64,000 bases of DNA from Clostridium fessum (GCF_003024715.1 NZ_PYLO01000001.1:930001-994000); one strand, 5' to 3'; counted from the stretch's first letter, positions 12,614-21,959 are shown. Numbers and translations are program-made. Notes: generated by a model not told the origin, from the letters alone.

Positions 12614-14053
12614 TTATTTAGCCTCCTTTGCCTGCTTATTTGCTTCCATTGCCTCAACCAGACCCTCTACACGAGTCTCGTACTGAGCAGCATTGAAGTT
12701 ACGCGGGTCAGCCTGATCGCCGTCGAAACCAGCACACGGGATACCCAGGTCAGCAGTAAAGCGACGCTGCATCTCAGCCATGTAACCACTCCACGGTTTA
12801 CAGCTTCTGTTGTAGTGAACCAGAACGCCATCTACCTTGTTATCACGGCAGATGCCTTCACGCCAGTCAACACCCTGCTCGATGCAGACAGAGTTCGGAG
12901 CTTTGTAGTAAGCACGAGCCATCTCATCGATGTTGTTGTAAACGAAACCGAATGCCGGAGCATATACAACGGCAGTAACGTTTACACCGTGGGTCTTCAG
13001 CGGTTTGAACAGAGCCGGCAGTTTCGGCCAGCACGGAATACCCTCGAACATAACACGGTATTTCTCCGGGAACGGAGTTGTGGTCTCACCCTTCTTAACT
13101 GTCTCTTCCAGGTCTTTTGCAAGTAATTCAAAAGCATCACCAGCAGCTACAGTAGCACGTGCAGTTACAACGTCTGCCATGTGGTTGAACAGGTCAAATC
13201 CACTATATGGAGCCGGTTTGTACTGCAGGAAATCACAGACTTTCAGCCAAGCCTTAGCGGTACGGTTAGCGTTTGCACAAGCCTGCTCGAACTTCTTCTC
13301 GTCGAACTTCTTGCCTGTCAGCTCTTCCAGCTGTTTGATCGCTTTGTCGAACTGAGCGCGAACATATTTAACATTCTCATCATGAACTTCTACTGTATTG
13401 TTGTACGGGATATCGATCATGATCAGCGGAATGTTGCACATACGAGCGATGTTCTCATACCATTTTGTCATACAGTTACAGATGTTGTTGCAGCAAAGAA
13501 CGAAATCCGGCTGCGGAATACGCATCTGACGAATCGGAGAAATAGCCTCAAGACGTTTCTCTTTTTCCGGACCATCCGGGAGTTTTTCAATCTCAAGCAG
13601 GTTGTCCAGCTGCAGATACGGAGTCTGAGTCTTCGGATCCTTCTTCGGTTTTCCGTCTTCACCCATCACTACGTTGCCGTCAGCATCTTTTAATGGTTTA
13701 CCTGTGCTCGGATCGATGATGTATTCACCAGTCTCCGGATCATACTTACGGGATACACGTACACCAGCTGCATATGCAAGGCTGATACGAGCGTAACCGC
13801 AGATATCGTTGTCATATCCAAGATCCTCAGCTGCCTGGCACATCAGCTCACCGTAACGGTTAGCTGCGATACCAGCTGCCTGGTTCTCCGGATACATAAC
13901 GTGTAAATCAAATGCTGCTGCAAGCTCACACGGGAATTTGGAAGAAGACCATCCAACTAACTCGCCTCTTGCTTTGGCCTCACGCGCCTCTTTGTGTACG
14001 TCATCTACGACTTTACGAAGCGCAAGAACACCAGGACTAACTTGTTTTGCCAT
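12614..14053 (-). CDS. hgdA: (R)-2-hydroxyglutaryl-CoA dehydratase, alpha subunit
   Basis: 479 residues, close to the length known for Acidaminococcus HgdA. Visible features are VGWSSSKFPCELAAAFDLHVMYPE near the N-terminus, the Cys-rich DFVLCCNNICNCMTKWYENIARMCNIP (about 182-208) and YNRSCKPWSGYMAEMQRRF near the C-terminus; several of these Cys ligate the cluster. It forms the dehydratase heterodimer with HgdB. A charged segment at about 104-140 (DPETGEYIIDPSTGKPLKD) looks like a surface loop. 34 bp after hgdC, with GGAGG before the ATG. Confidence 0.97.
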   Translation of the reverse strand: MAKQVSPGVLALRKVVDDVHKEAREAKARGELVGWSSSKFPCELAAAFDLHVMYPENQAAGIAANRYGELMCQAAEDLGYDNDICGYARISLAYAAGVRVSRKYDPETGEYIIDPSTGKPLKDADGNVVMGEDGKPKKDPKTQTPYLQLDNLLEIEKLPDGPEKEKRLEAISPIRQMRIPQPDFVLCCNNICNCMTKWYENIARMCNIPLIMIDIPYNNTVEVHDENVKYVRAQFDKAIKQLEELTGKKFDEKKFEQACANANRTAKAWLKVCDFLQYKPAPYSGFDLFNHMADVVTARATVAAGDAFELLAKDLEETVKKGETTTPFPEKYRVMFEGIPCWPKLPALFKPLKTHGVNVTAVVYAPAFGFVYNNIDEMARAYYKAPNSVCIEQGVDWREGICRDNKVDGVLVHYNRSCKPWSGYMAEMQRRFTADLGIPCAGFDGDQADPRNFNAAQYETRVEGLVEAMEANKQAKEAK

Positions 14054-14087
14054 AATAATTATCCTCCATTCTTAAAAATTAACTTAG

Positions 14088-14882
14088 TTACTTCTGACGG
14101 CTGGCTACCTGATATGCCATCAGGGCTGCGCCAAGCGCGCCGTTATACTGTGTCAGCGGGGATGTACAAATCTTTACGCCAAGCTCAGCCTCAAGCGCAT
14201 CTACTACGCCCTGGTTCTGAGCCACACCGCCTGTCATAACGACATCCGGCACTACACCGATTCGGTGGGCAAGACCCGTGACACGATGAGCCACTGAACG
14301 ATGAATACCGGCAATGATATCACATTTATCCGTTCCCATCGACAACTGGCTTATAACCTCACTCTCTGCAAAAACCGTACAGGTGGAACTGATTCCTACC
14401 TGCTTCTTGGACATAGCGCCAAGACGGCCTAGATCACTTACCTCAACTTCGAGAACGCGAGCCATAACATCCAGGAATCTTCCGGTTCCGGCTGCACACT
14501 TATCGTTCATCTGGAAGTTTGTCATGACACCGTCCTCAACGCGAAGAACCTTCACGTCCTGACCGCCGATGTCAATTACGGTATGAACCTTCGGGAAAAG
14601 GAAATAAGCGCCCTTTGCATGACATGACAGCTCACTCATCTGCTTATCGGCAATTCCGTCCATCAGAGATGTACGTCCATAACCGGTAGCCAGTGTGAAT
14701 GCCATATCTTCTTTCTTGAGGCCTGCATCTTCCAGAACTGCCTCGATGGCACGGCTTGGACCGCTGGTACCTGCTCCAACGTCAATCAGAGACTTACCTA
14801 CGATCTCCTTTCCATCCTTCAGGATGATACATTTGGAAGCTGTAGAGCCTACGTCGATACCTAAAGTGAAAATTTCGCTCAT
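14088..14882 (-). CDS. hgdC: 2-hydroxyglutaryl-CoA dehydratase activator (archerase)
   Basis: 264 residues, ASKHA/BadF ATPase fold. It starts [17 protein letters not shown] (phosphate-1 loop) and has IDIGGQDVK (phosphate-2) and the adenosine-binding [11 protein letters not shown]. Cys129 ([11 protein letters not shown]) and Cys168 ([12 protein letters not shown]) are the positions that, in the homodimer of this family, hold one [4Fe-4S] cluster between subunits. It drives ATP-dependent one-electron transfer to HgdAB. The ATG at 14882 is used; 33 upstream in-frame codons lack support. It leads hgdC-hgdA-hgdB. Confidence 0.97.
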   Translation of the reverse strand: MSEIFTLGIDVGSTASKCIILKDGKEIVGKSLIDVGAGTSGPSRAIEAVLEDAGLKKEDMAFTLATGYGRTSLMDGIADKQMSELSCHAKGAYFLFPKVHTVIDIGGQDVKVLRVEDGVMTNFQMNDKCAAGTGRFLDVMARVLEVEVSDLGRLGAMSKKQVGISSTCTVFAESEVISQLSMGTDKCDIIAGIHRSVAHRVTGLAHRIGVVPDVVMTGGVAQNQGVVDALEAELGVKICTSPLTQYNGALGAALMAYQVASRQK

Positions 14883-14979
14883 GATGTATCTTTTTCCTTT
14901 CAATACTGACTTTCTATGCCTGATTTTTGTTTCAACGATGTTTTGGCAGATCCGTGCTATCACATCGTCTCCACCCATC

Positions 14980-14988
14980 ATAATACCA
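14980..14988 (-). promoter_or_regulatory. Possible extended -10 promoter for hgdCAB
   Basis: On the minus strand TGGTATTAT gives an extended -10 (TATTAT at 14980-14985) about 100 nt before hgdC. No convincing -35 is seen, so this is tentative. Readthrough from gcdA is the alternative. Confidence 0.3.
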
Positions 14989-15085
14989 CAAAATCAACTA
15001 AAAGTCGCTGTAAAATCTTGAAAATGTTATAAAATAATTCTTAACAAAACTATTACTTATTACTTATCTGCCTGAGTATACCAAT

Positions 15086-15121
15086 AAATCGAGCAAAGGT
15101 TCCAGTTCCTTTGCCCGATTT
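15086..15121 (-). terminator. Hairpin between gcdA and hgdC
   Basis: Interrupted inverted repeat AAATCG-GCAAAGG / CCTTTGC-CGATTT, about 200 bp past the gcdA stop. The T tract on the minus strand is short (ATTTATTGG), so it may attenuate rather than stop transcription. Confidence 0.5.
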
Positions 15122-15190
15122 ATCTGCAAGCATCCGGCAAAACGGTTCATTTACAGTCATACAGACAAGCCGCTTCGCCAGAGCCTCACA

Positions 15191-15236
15191 CTATTCACAC
15201 TATCAATTTGTTACTTATCACTATTTACACTATCAC
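15191..15236. repeat. Two 16-nt direct repeats in the gcdA-hgdC gap
   Basis: ACTATTCACACTATCA (15191-15206) and ACTATTTACACTATCA (15221-15236) match at 15 of 16 bases and are 30 bp apart. They lie in the 436-bp gene-free stretch between gcdA and hgdC. Role unknown; two helical turns plus of spacing would suit a regulator, but none is identified. Confidence 0.5.
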
Positions 15237-15318
15237 TGTCAGCCGCGTACTTACGCGCCTTCTCTTTTTAAAATGTTATCTTAGCGGCACCTATCACAAT
15301 GCCGTTTTAATTTGATAA

Positions 15319-17085
15319 TTATTTACCGTAGTTGATGAACTCACGAGTAGATCTCGGAGCCAGCATCTGATGCATCGGGCAGATAGCCTGAGCATTCTGA
15401 TAATAAGCCTCAGTAAATGCCTGGATGTACGGACGAAGATCGGTCAGATCTACGATCTCATCAACCATACCCTGTTTTGTACAGTATTTCGGACGAGATT
15501 TGTCTGTGTACATCTGGATCATAGCGTTCATCTTGTCGATGATCGGCTGAAGCGGCTCGCCAGCTTTTTTAGCTTTAACAAGCTTTCTGGAGTACATAGC
15601 GTTTGCAGCGGTCTCACCCGGCATTACGTAGTACTCGCAAGCACCTGTACCGATAGAGAATACGTTGGTGTTGTTGCCCTGCGGACCACCCAGAACGTAG
15701 TGAGCAGCAGCACTTGCCTTACGAAGAGTAACCTCCAGAGACGGAAGCTTAGCATTCTCGATAGAGTAGATCAGGGACTGACCTAAACCAAGCAGCTCTG
15801 CCTTCTCAGCGTCATCGCCTACATCGATACCTGTGGTATCCTGCAGCCAGATAACCGGTGTCTTATCACGAGCACACAGAGTAACGAACTCGTTCATCTT
15901 AATCAGACCCTGACGGTACAGCTTACCACCGATACCTACAGAACCCTGTTTGTACTCCGGATAGTTCATGAGTAAGCCCTGTACGTTAGCGATAACACCA
16001 ACCAGAAGGCCGTTAACTTTTGCAAGACCAGCAACGATCTCCGGACCGTAGCCTTTCTTGTACTCGAAGAACTCACTGTTATCGAACAGACGGCCGATTA
16101 CATCGTAGATGTCGTACGGACGTTTCTGGTTCATCGGGATGATGCTGTACAGATCCTCAGCCGGAAGCTGCGGAGCCTTCGGGCTGTCAACACGGAAGAA
16201 CTCCAGGTTGAAGCACGGAAGGTAGTTGATGTACTTCTTGATTCCCTCGATAACGCCTAAATCATCCTCGTAAACTTCACGGAAGAATCCGGTCTCATCA
16301 TAGTGGATCGGCACGGAACCCGGAGCCGGAACGTGATGTTTGCTGTTCTCGATCTGAGCGTTAACGATCTGCTCTGCTGCTTCCTCATCGATGTAACCCT
16401 TCGGGTTCATACCGGAAAGGATACCAGCGCCACCAACTGCCATGTTCGCATCTTTATGAGCGATCAGGATAGTCGGGGAAATGCTGTGGTAACCACCACC
16501 TGCCGGGTTGGTTCCGTAGATACCTACGATAACCGGAACACCAAGCTGGTTTAACTCAGCGTTGCGGAAGAACGGTGTACCACCACCACGACGGTTCGGG
16601 TATACTTTGTCCTGATTCGGGAACTCAACGCCTGAGCAGTTTAACAGGTATACTAACGGCAGATGCAGCATCTTAGCGGTATCTGCAGCACGGAGCAGGT
16701 TATCTGCCTGTCCCGGAACCCAAGCACCAGCCATCTTCTTGTTATCAGAAGCGATGATGTAAACCCATTTGCCATTTACACGGCCAAGACCATTCAGAAC
16801 GTTAGTTGTCTGGAAACGGTTGTCTTCCGGATTGTAAAGGCTGTTTAACGGGCACCATGTACCTGGATCGATCAGGGCGTTGATACGCTGTGTAGCGGAA
16901 AGCTGTCCACGTGCGTTTAACTTCTCTTCGGTTGTGATACCAGCATCAAGAGCCTGCTTAATGGACTCATGGATGTCGTTCTCAACAGCCTTCAGTTCCT
17001 GCTCGTTTTCCGGATTCGGATTAACCAGAGCTTTACCAACGGTAGGCATATTCTGGAAATATCCTGGCATTGAATACATATTCAT
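15319..17085 (-). CDS. gcdA: Glutaconyl-CoA decarboxylase, alpha subunit (carboxytransferase)
   Basis: 588 residues, essentially the length of characterised GcdA. Two crotonase-type carboxyltransferase halves are visible (N half about 80-300 with LNCSGVEFPNQ and GTNPAGGGYHSISPT; C half about 330-560 with VIWLQDTTGIDVGDDAEKAE and HYVLGGPQGNN). It transfers CO2 from glutaconyl-CoA to the biotin of GcdC. The ATG at 17085 has AGGAG 10 nt upstream; the 29-codon upstream extension is not supported. Downstream of gctB and upstream of hgdC, matching the gctAB-gcdA-hgdCAB order known in Acidaminococcus fermentans. Confidence 0.97.
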   Translation of the reverse strand: MNMYSMPGYFQNMPTVGKALVNPNPENEQELKAVENDIHESIKQALDAGITTEEKLNARGQLSATQRINALIDPGTWCPLNSLYNPEDNRFQTTNVLNGLGRVNGKWVYIIASDNKKMAGAWVPGQADNLLRAADTAKMLHLPLVYLLNCSGVEFPNQDKVYPNRRGGGTPFFRNAELNQLGVPVIVGIYGTNPAGGGYHSISPTILIAHKDANMAVGGAGILSGMNPKGYIDEEAAEQIVNAQIENSKHHVPAPGSVPIHYDETGFFREVYEDDLGVIEGIKKYINYLPCFNLEFFRVDSPKAPQLPAEDLYSIIPMNQKRPYDIYDVIGRLFDNSEFFEYKKGYGPEIVAGLAKVNGLLVGVIANVQGLLMNYPEYKQGSVGIGGKLYRQGLIKMNEFVTLCARDKTPVIWLQDTTGIDVGDDAEKAELLGLGQSLIYSIENAKLPSLEVTLRKASAAAHYVLGGPQGNNTNVFSIGTGACEYYVMPGETAANAMYSRKLVKAKKAGEPLQPIIDKMNAMIQMYTDKSRPKYCTKQGMVDEIVDLTDLRPYIQAFTEAYYQNAQAICPMHQMLAPRSTREFINYGK

Positions 17086-17230
17086 GTCTTCTTTTCTCCT
17101 TATAAAATAAAAAATAAAAATGGTTATAAATGAATTGCTTGCGGGACAGTTCGTCTCCTGTCCCGCCTGCAATCAGTAACTAATTAATCGACAGAAATGA
17201 TATCTGTCTTGATTCCCTATGGAAGGCTAA

Positions 17231-18040
17231 TTACTTAGTCTCCTTCGGAACTTTGATGAATGCCTGACCTGGGTCGATCTCTTCACGAATAACGCGGATG
17301 ATCTCCGGATCCGGACCTTCCATCAGCTGAGCTCTGGAGGTATCGATCTCGAAACCAGTGTTCTCCTGAACCATTTCCGGAGAGGAGAATGGATAGTAGT
17401 AAGCCAGGTACATTCTCTTGGTCTCTTCGTCGAATTTCATGATACCAAGATCGGTAACTACCATCTGCGGTCCACGGTTGCCCGGAAGACCTGCTCTCTC
17501 ACGTCCGCCAGGGCCGTCCATCCAGCCACAGCTTGTGATGTAGTCAACATGCTCCATGAATCTTCTCTTCTGATGCTGCATCATGATGATGGTGTTGCAG
17601 AAGGTAGCGATTCCGTTTGCACCGCCAGAACCGGTGAAACGTGTGGTAGGTTTAACATAATCACCCTTACCAAAGATACAGGTAGAGTTAACGTTTCCGT
17701 ACGGGTCGATCTGAGCGCCACCGATGAATGCGATCATACGATCAGCATCATGTAACCACTCATTAGCCTCGAAACCTACGAAACGAACGTTTGGCCACTG
17801 TACTGCACAGTGAGCCATGAAACGGTTGTCACCTACAGAACGCGGAACCTCGATCGGAGAACAATCCATAAGACCACTCTCTACGATCGGATGGCAGCTC
17901 GGGCAAACAACACGTTTTGCCAGGGATGCACCGATTAACGGAAGACCGGTACCAACGATAACGATCTGATTTTCTTTAATATTTTTTGCGATGGCGTAAG
18001 CCTGCATTTCCTGCTTTGTATACTTTGTATAATCAGCCAT
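17231..18040 (-). CDS. gctB: Glutaconate CoA-transferase, subunit B
   Basis: 269 residues starting MADYTKYTKQ. The catalytic glutamate that forms the CoA-thioester intermediate is Glu54 in CHPIVESGLMD, the same number as in the A. fermentans enzyme. SGGANGIATFCNT is the conserved Gly-rich stretch. GctAB moves CoA from acetyl- or glutaconyl-CoA onto (R)-2-hydroxyglutarate. The frame opens at 18061, directly after the gctA stop, but the ATG at 18040 has GGGAGGG upstream and fits the family's length. Confidence 0.96.
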   Translation of the reverse strand: MADYTKYTKQEMQAYAIAKNIKENQIVIVGTGLPLIGASLAKRVVCPSCHPIVESGLMDCSPIEVPRSVGDNRFMAHCAVQWPNVRFVGFEANEWLHDADRMIAFIGGAQIDPYGNVNSTCIFGKGDYVKPTTRFTGSGGANGIATFCNTIIMMQHQKRRFMEHVDYITSCGWMDGPGGRERAGLPGNRGPQMVVTDLGIMKFDEETKRMYLAYYYPFSSPEMVQENTGFEIDTSRAQLMEGPDPEIIRVIREEIDPGQAFIKVPKETK

Positions 18041-18061
18041 TTTAGATTTTCCCTCCCTCAA

Positions 18062-19162
18062 TTAATGTCTGGTAGAATAGCCAAGATGCGGCTCATTCTT
18101 AAGGTTCATGAGGCGAGCGCCGCCCAGTACGTTGAGCAGATCATCCTGATCCTTGCATCCATATACATACTTCTGAAGGTAATCCTTGAAGGTCTCCGGA
18201 ATCTTGGTGCCGTCAGCAGCATCTTTTGCAGCCTGTGCAGCAACTTCTGCAGCTTTTGCAAGCTTCTCATCTTCCGGCTTAGCAGCAGCAGCCTTAGCAG
18301 CTTTGTCTGCAGCCTTCTGAAGCTGTGCCTTAGCATCCTCAGCGTCAAGGTACTTGGAAGCCTTGTCGTACTCTTTCAAGCCCTTATCATCATCATCATA
18401 ATAGCCGTAGCACTGTGCCGGCCAAGCACCGTACGGTGCACGAACAACGGCGTCTACACACTCACCAAAGATTCTTGTCTTGGTTGGGTCACGACGGATA
18501 TACTCATCACTTACGATCTCCTCGCAGGTAACGATACAACGTTTTGCAGCTACAGCGATATCTACGTCATGGAACTCATCACCATCGATGATACAGGTTC
18601 CATCCGGAGATGCCTGCTGAACATGGATGATAGCGCAGTCAAGCTTCGGAACCGGAACAGCCAGCAGCTTCTCGCCTGGCTCAAGCGGGTTCTCGATCTC
18701 TACGCATTTCAGGTTGTCAACACCTTCCATGGTTCTTCTCTTCTCTTCGCTGATACCCCAGAACTTAACAAGTCCGGAGCCCTGCATCATACGTACCGGC
18801 AGGTACGGAAGACCCAGAGATGCAGCATGAAGCTGAAGCATCAGAACGTCCTGAGAATAATCCTCATATGTAAGCTCACCCTTCTCGATAGCTGCACGGA
18901 AACGACGAGCTACGTTGGTGTAACCAGAGTTTGCAGTATAGCAGTTGATGTAGGCTCTCACACGGCCCTCACCGATTAACGCATCCCAGTCACCACCTGC
19001 CGGGCCAGACCAGCCTACAAAACCAGTTTTACCCTGACGAAGGATCTCGTAAACTGCTGCATACGGTTTACGGTTTGTTGTAAATCCGCCGAGACAAAGT
19101 ACATCGTTGTCACATACATACTTTTCTACGGCATCGTGTAAAGACATTACTTTATTAGCCAC
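18062..19162 (-). CDS. gctA: Glutaconate CoA-transferase, subunit A, with Ala/Lys-rich insertion
   Basis: 366 residues from a GTG start with AGGAGG 7 nt upstream. Core motifs agree with GctA: LCLGGFTTNRKP near the N-terminus, GWSGPAGGDWD and LPVRMMQGSG. The family is usually about 320 residues. Here about 45-50 extra residues (about 273-321: KAADKAAKAAAAKPEDEK and similar heptad-like Ala/Lys/Glu) are inserted before the conserved C-terminal YLQKYVYG...LNVLGG...LGY. The insertion should form a long charged helix. It forms the CoA-transferase with GctB, whose stop-start junction is 21 bp away. Confidence 0.95.
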   Translation of the reverse strand: MANKVMSLHDAVEKYVCDNDVLCLGGFTTNRKPYAAVYEILRQGKTGFVGWSGPAGGDWDALIGEGRVRAYINCYTANSGYTNVARRFRAAIEKGELTYEDYSQDVLMLQLHAASLGLPYLPVRMMQGSGLVKFWGISEEKRRTMEGVDNLKCVEIENPLEPGEKLLAVPVPKLDCAIIHVQQASPDGTCIIDGDEFHDVDIAVAAKRCIVTCEEIVSDEYIRRDPTKTRIFGECVDAVVRAPYGAWPAQCYGYYDDDDKGLKEYDKASKYLDAEDAKAQLQKAADKAAKAAAAKPEDEKLAKAAEVAAQAAKDAADGTKIPETFKDYLQKYVYGCKDQDDLLNVLGGARLMNLKNEPHLGYSTRH

Positions 19163-19217
19163 AATAAAGCCTCCTTTAAAAAAATTTTCTATAACTACCT
19201 ATATAAATAAGTAAAAA

Positions 19218-19275
19218 CGGGATCCGGTACTTCCGGCGCTGCGGTCTTTCGCAGGCCAGATGCAGCCAGATCCCG
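19218..19275 (-). terminator. Hairpin between gcdB and gctA
   Basis: CGGGATC/GATCCCG outer arms (19218-19224 / 19269-19275) enclosing smaller hairpins, with a T5 run on the minus strand right after the arm. It could reduce readthrough from the gcdD-B part into gctA. Confidence 0.6.
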
Positions 19276-19303
19276 GCTGCAACAGCCAAAAATCAATATT
19301 CGA

Positions 19304-20443
19304 TTAACCGAAAATCAGCATGAAGAAACCTGCTGCTACGGCAGAACCGATAACACCTGCTACGTTTGGTCCCATAGCGTGCATCAGAAGGAAGTTGGTC
19401 GGATTCTCTTTTGCACCAACTGTCTGAGAAACGCGGGCAGCCATCGGTACAGCAGATACACCAGCGGAACCGATTAACGGGTTGATCTTGCCGCCGGTTA
19501 CAGCGCACAGCACCTTACCAAGTAGAACACCTCCGATGGTAGCGAATGCGAATGCAAGCAGACCCATGCAGATAATAGCGATGGTCTGAACACGCAGGAA
19601 GATCTCGCCGTTTGCGGTTGCACCTACGGTAGTACCAAGCATGATAGTTACGATGTTGCACAGTGCGTTCTGAGCTGTATCAGAAAGACGCTCTGTAACA
19701 CCAGATTCACGAAGCAGGTTACCAAGCATCAGCATACCAAGCAGCGGAGCTACGGACGGAAGAAGCAGGGAGCAGAACAGTACTACGAATACCGGGAATA
19801 CAATCTTCTCAACCTTGCTTACCTTACGGAGCTGCTTCATAACAATGGAACGCTCTTTCTTAGTGGTAAGAAGCTTCATGATCGGCGGCTGAATCAGCGG
19901 AATCAGCGCCATGTAGGAGTAAGCGGCAACGGCGATCGGAGCAACCAGATCCGGTGCCAGGTTGTTAGCTACATAGATAGCGGTCGGACCGTCTGCACCA
20001 CCGATGATACCGATAGCAGCTGCCTCACCTACTGTAAACAGACCAGTTGCGTTAGCCAGCATGAATGCAATGTAGATACCAAACTGAGCAGCTGCACCAA
20101 GCAGAAGGCTCACCGGGTTTGCAATCAGCGGACCAAAGTCTGTCATGGCACCTACTGCCATGAAGATCAGACACGGGAACAAACTGGACTTAACACCGCC
20201 GTAGATGATACGCAGAACACCTGCGGTATACCACGGCTCGCTTTCCTTCATCAGGTCAGCCAACGGCAGGTTTGCCAGGAACATACCAAATGCAATCGGA
20301 AGCAGAAGAAGCGGCTCGAACTGCTTTTTAATTGCCAGGTATAATAATACAAAAGCAATGAGAATCATTACACAGCTTCTCCAGGTCAATGCTGCGAAAC
20401 CCGACTGTGCAAGAAGCTCTTTTAATATTTCAAAAAAGTTCAT
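19304..20443 (-). CDS. gcdB: Glutaconyl-CoA decarboxylase, beta subunit (Na+ pump)
   Basis: 379 residues, about nine to eleven hydrophobic segments, OadB/GcdB family. Visible are the re-entrant-type [25 protein letters not shown], which holds the conserved Asp of the Na+ path, and the C-terminal [16 protein letters not shown] and [21 protein letters not shown]. It decarboxylates carboxybiotin on GcdC in the membrane and couples this to Na+ export. AGGAGG precedes the ATG, 11 bp after the gcdC1 stop. Confidence 0.97.
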   Translation of the reverse strand: MNFFEILKELLAQSGFAALTWRSCVMILIAFVLLYLAIKKQFEPLLLLPIAFGMFLANLPLADLMKESEPWYTAGVLRIIYGGVKSSLFPCLIFMAVGAMTDFGPLIANPVSLLLGAAAQFGIYIAFMLANATGLFTVGEAAAIGIIGGADGPTAIYVANNLAPDLVAPIAVAAYSYMALIPLIQPPIMKLLTTKKERSIVMKQLRKVSKVEKIVFPVFVVLFCSLLLPSVAPLLGMLMLGNLLRESGVTERLSDTAQNALCNIVTIMLGTTVGATANGEIFLRVQTIAIICMGLLAFAFATIGGVLLGKVLCAVTGGKINPLIGSAGVSAVPMAARVSQTVGAKENPTNFLLMHAMGPNVAGVIGSAVAAGFFMLIFG

Positions 20444-20454
20444 TACCTAACCTC

Positions 20455-20901
20455 CTAGTTCAGAGCAACCAGAGCAGCTCCTGTATCAACAGAATCGCCA
20501 GCCTTAACAAGGATCTTGCTGACTGTACCGTCTGCCGGAGCAACGATCTCAGTCTCCATCTTCATGGCTTCCATAATAACTACTACTTCGCCAAATTTAA
20601 CTGCCTGTCCTTCAGATACTTTGATGTTCAGGATTTTACCTGGCATCGGAGCTTCTACGGTAGTTGCGCCCGCCGGAGCTGCTGCCGCCGGAGCCGGAGC
20701 TGCTGCCGGTGCCGGAGCTGGAGCCGGTGCTGCTGCAACTGGAGCCGGAGCCGGTGCTGCCGGTCTCTGTACCGGTGCGGATACCGGAAGAACCGGAGCT
20801 GCCGGAGCTGCTACACCATTACGATCCAGAGATTTGTAAGCTTCTAATTTTTCTACTTCAACTTCGTATTTCTTTCCATTGATCGTAGCAACATATTTCA
20901 T
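20455..20901 (-). CDS. gcdC: Glutaconyl-CoA decarboxylase biotin carrier, copy 1
   Basis: 148 residues: an N-terminal [21 protein letters not shown] segment, an Ala/Pro-rich flexible linker (about 30-78) and a C-terminal biotinyl domain with the biotin-accepting EAMKMETEI. The arm carries CO2 between GcdA and membrane GcdB. A second version (gcdC2) lies immediately upstream; this one has the slightly longer linker and a different start to it ([11 protein letters not shown]). The intergenic gap holds a diverged 133-bp repeat. Confidence 0.95.
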   Translation of the reverse strand: MKYVATINGKKYEVEVEKLEAYKSLDRNGVAAPAAPVLPVSAPVQRPAAPAPAPVAAAPAPAPAPAAAPAPAAAAPAGATTVEAPMPGKILNIKVSEGQAVKFGEVVVIMEAMKMETEIVAPADGTVSKILVKAGDSVDTGAALVALN

Positions 20902-20930
20902 AATTCTTTACGTCCTTTCGAATGTTTATC

Positions 20931-21063
20931 ATTACTGTTCACACATGTGTGCCCAGTAATGGGATTTTGCCGATGCTTTGTATTCCAAATCGGCAAAATC
21001 TGTTGCCTGAACTGTATCATACAGAATTTTCAGTTCCGAAAATTCCTTTTTGTAAACAGTTGC
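20931..21063 (+). repeat. 133-bp structured repeat, diverged copy inside the gcd operon
   Basis: Exactly 133 bp, starting ATTACTGTTCAC and ending AAACAGTTGC. Primary sequence differs strongly from the other copies but all three hairpins remain: ATTACTG/CAGTAAT with inner CACA/TGTG; a 12-bp GATTTTGCCGAT/ATCGGCAAAATC stem; and GAATTTT/AAAATTC around the shared loop AGTTCC. It lies between gcdC1 and gcdC2, so it is transcribed within their mRNA. Confidence 0.8.
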
Positions 21064-21084
21064 TATTTATCATAGTATCGTCTA

Positions 21085-21513
21085 TTAGTTCAGGGTAACC
21101 AGTGCTGCACCTGTGTCAACGGCGTCGCCTGCTTTGACAAGAATCTGTGCTACTGTACCGTCTGCCGGAGCAACGATTTCAGTTTCCATCTTCATAGCTT
21201 CCATCACGATGACGGTCTCACCAAACTTAACTGCCTGTCCTGCAGATACTTTGATGTTCAGGATTTTACCTGGCATCGGAGCCTCTACGGTAGTTGCACC
21301 TGCTGCCGGTGCTGCCGCCGGAGCTGCTGCTGGTGCAGGAGCCGGTGCTGCTGGTGCAGGCGCCGGTGCTGGAGCTGCCGGTGCTGCCGGTGCTGCTACT
21401 GGAGCCGGTGCTGCTGCCGGAGCCTCGCCGTAACGCGGCATTGGCTCGTATGCATCGATTCTTTCAAGTTCTACTTCGTACTGTTTTCCATTGAGGGTAG
21501 CCGTATACTTCAT
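21085..21513 (-). CDS. gcdC: Glutaconyl-CoA decarboxylase biotin carrier, copy 2
   Basis: 142 residues, same design as copy 1: [22 protein letters not shown]-terminus, an Ala/Pro linker (about 33-72) and the EAMKMETEI biotinylation site. The biotinyl domains of the two copies are nearly identical while linkers and N-termini differ, indicating an older duplication with a conserved, possibly homogenised, C-terminal domain. Two GcdC carriers with different linkers are known in some glutamate fermenters. Confidence 0.94.
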   Translation of the reverse strand: MKYTATLNGKQYEVELERIDAYEPMPRYGEAPAAAPAPVAAPAAPAAPAPAPAPAAPAPAPAAAPAAAPAAGATTVEAPMPGKILNIKVSAGQAVKFGETVIVMEAMKMETEIVAPADGTVAQILVKAGDAVDTGAALVTLN

Positions 21514-21559
21514 AACTGCTCTAACCTTCCTTTCGATTTCCTTTCATTCCTGTTTCTCA

Positions 21560-21856
21560 TTACTTAACTTCTGTCACGCTCAAGATCTTAAACTTGTCTG
21601 TCGGCAATCCGAGGTCATCCCCGATCGTTGCCATCAGCACGGCAAGTAATTCCTTATCAGCTTCATCCGACACAGCCGGTGCTGCTTTCTGTGCTGCGGC
21701 CGGGGCCTTAGCACCATCAGAAACAACGGAGCGGAGAATCTTGGAAATTACCATAATTGCCAGAGCCAGACAGATCAGAGCCAGGAAAACTACCGAAAGA
21801 CCCAGCAGAGAAACGATAACTGACTGCCCGAAAGGCATAGTTGGTTCAGTCCACAT
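21560..21856 (-). CDS. gcdD: Decarboxylase small membrane subunit (OadG/GcdD family)
   Basis: 98 residues. A single N-terminal membrane helix (about 11-35, VIVSLLGLSVVFLALICLAL) is followed by an Ala/Pro-rich stretch and a small C-terminal acidic/hydrophobic motif (ELLAVLMATIGDDLG). In Na+-pumping decarboxylases this subunit holds the complex together. It is the first gene of the cluster. The ATG at 21856 has GGAGG 10 nt upstream; an ATG four codons earlier is too close to that ribosome site. Confidence 0.88.
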   Translation of the reverse strand: MWTEPTMPFGQSVIVSLLGLSVVFLALICLALAIMVISKILRSVVSDGAKAPAAAQKAAPAVSDEADKELLAVLMATIGDDLGLPTDKFKILSVTEVK

Positions 21857-21945
21857 TGTGCATTGCACCTCCTTATTTATTTTAGGTTCTGCTTTCTTTG
21901 TGAAAAATTATACTTATAAAATTCCACCAGTAAGATTCCGTATTG

Positions 21946-21959
21946 TGGAATGCATTCCA
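21946..21959. promoter_or_regulatory. Perfect 14-bp palindrome in the gcd leader
   Basis: TGGAATGCATTCCA lies about 90 bp before gcdD and about 90 bp after the promoter, with further GGAAT copies on either side. This suits an operator, but no regulator is identified. The same leader also has an AAGGGG/CCCCTT hairpin. Confidence 0.45.

Noticed and set aside
15181-15240. CRISPR-like repeat in the gcdA-hgdC gap
   Set aside because: Only two 16-nt direct repeats with a 14-nt gap; no array and no cas genes in the window.
20664-20882. Pro/Glu-rich open frames opposite gcdC
   Set aside because: Produced by the GC-rich Ala/Pro linker codons of the biotin carriers.
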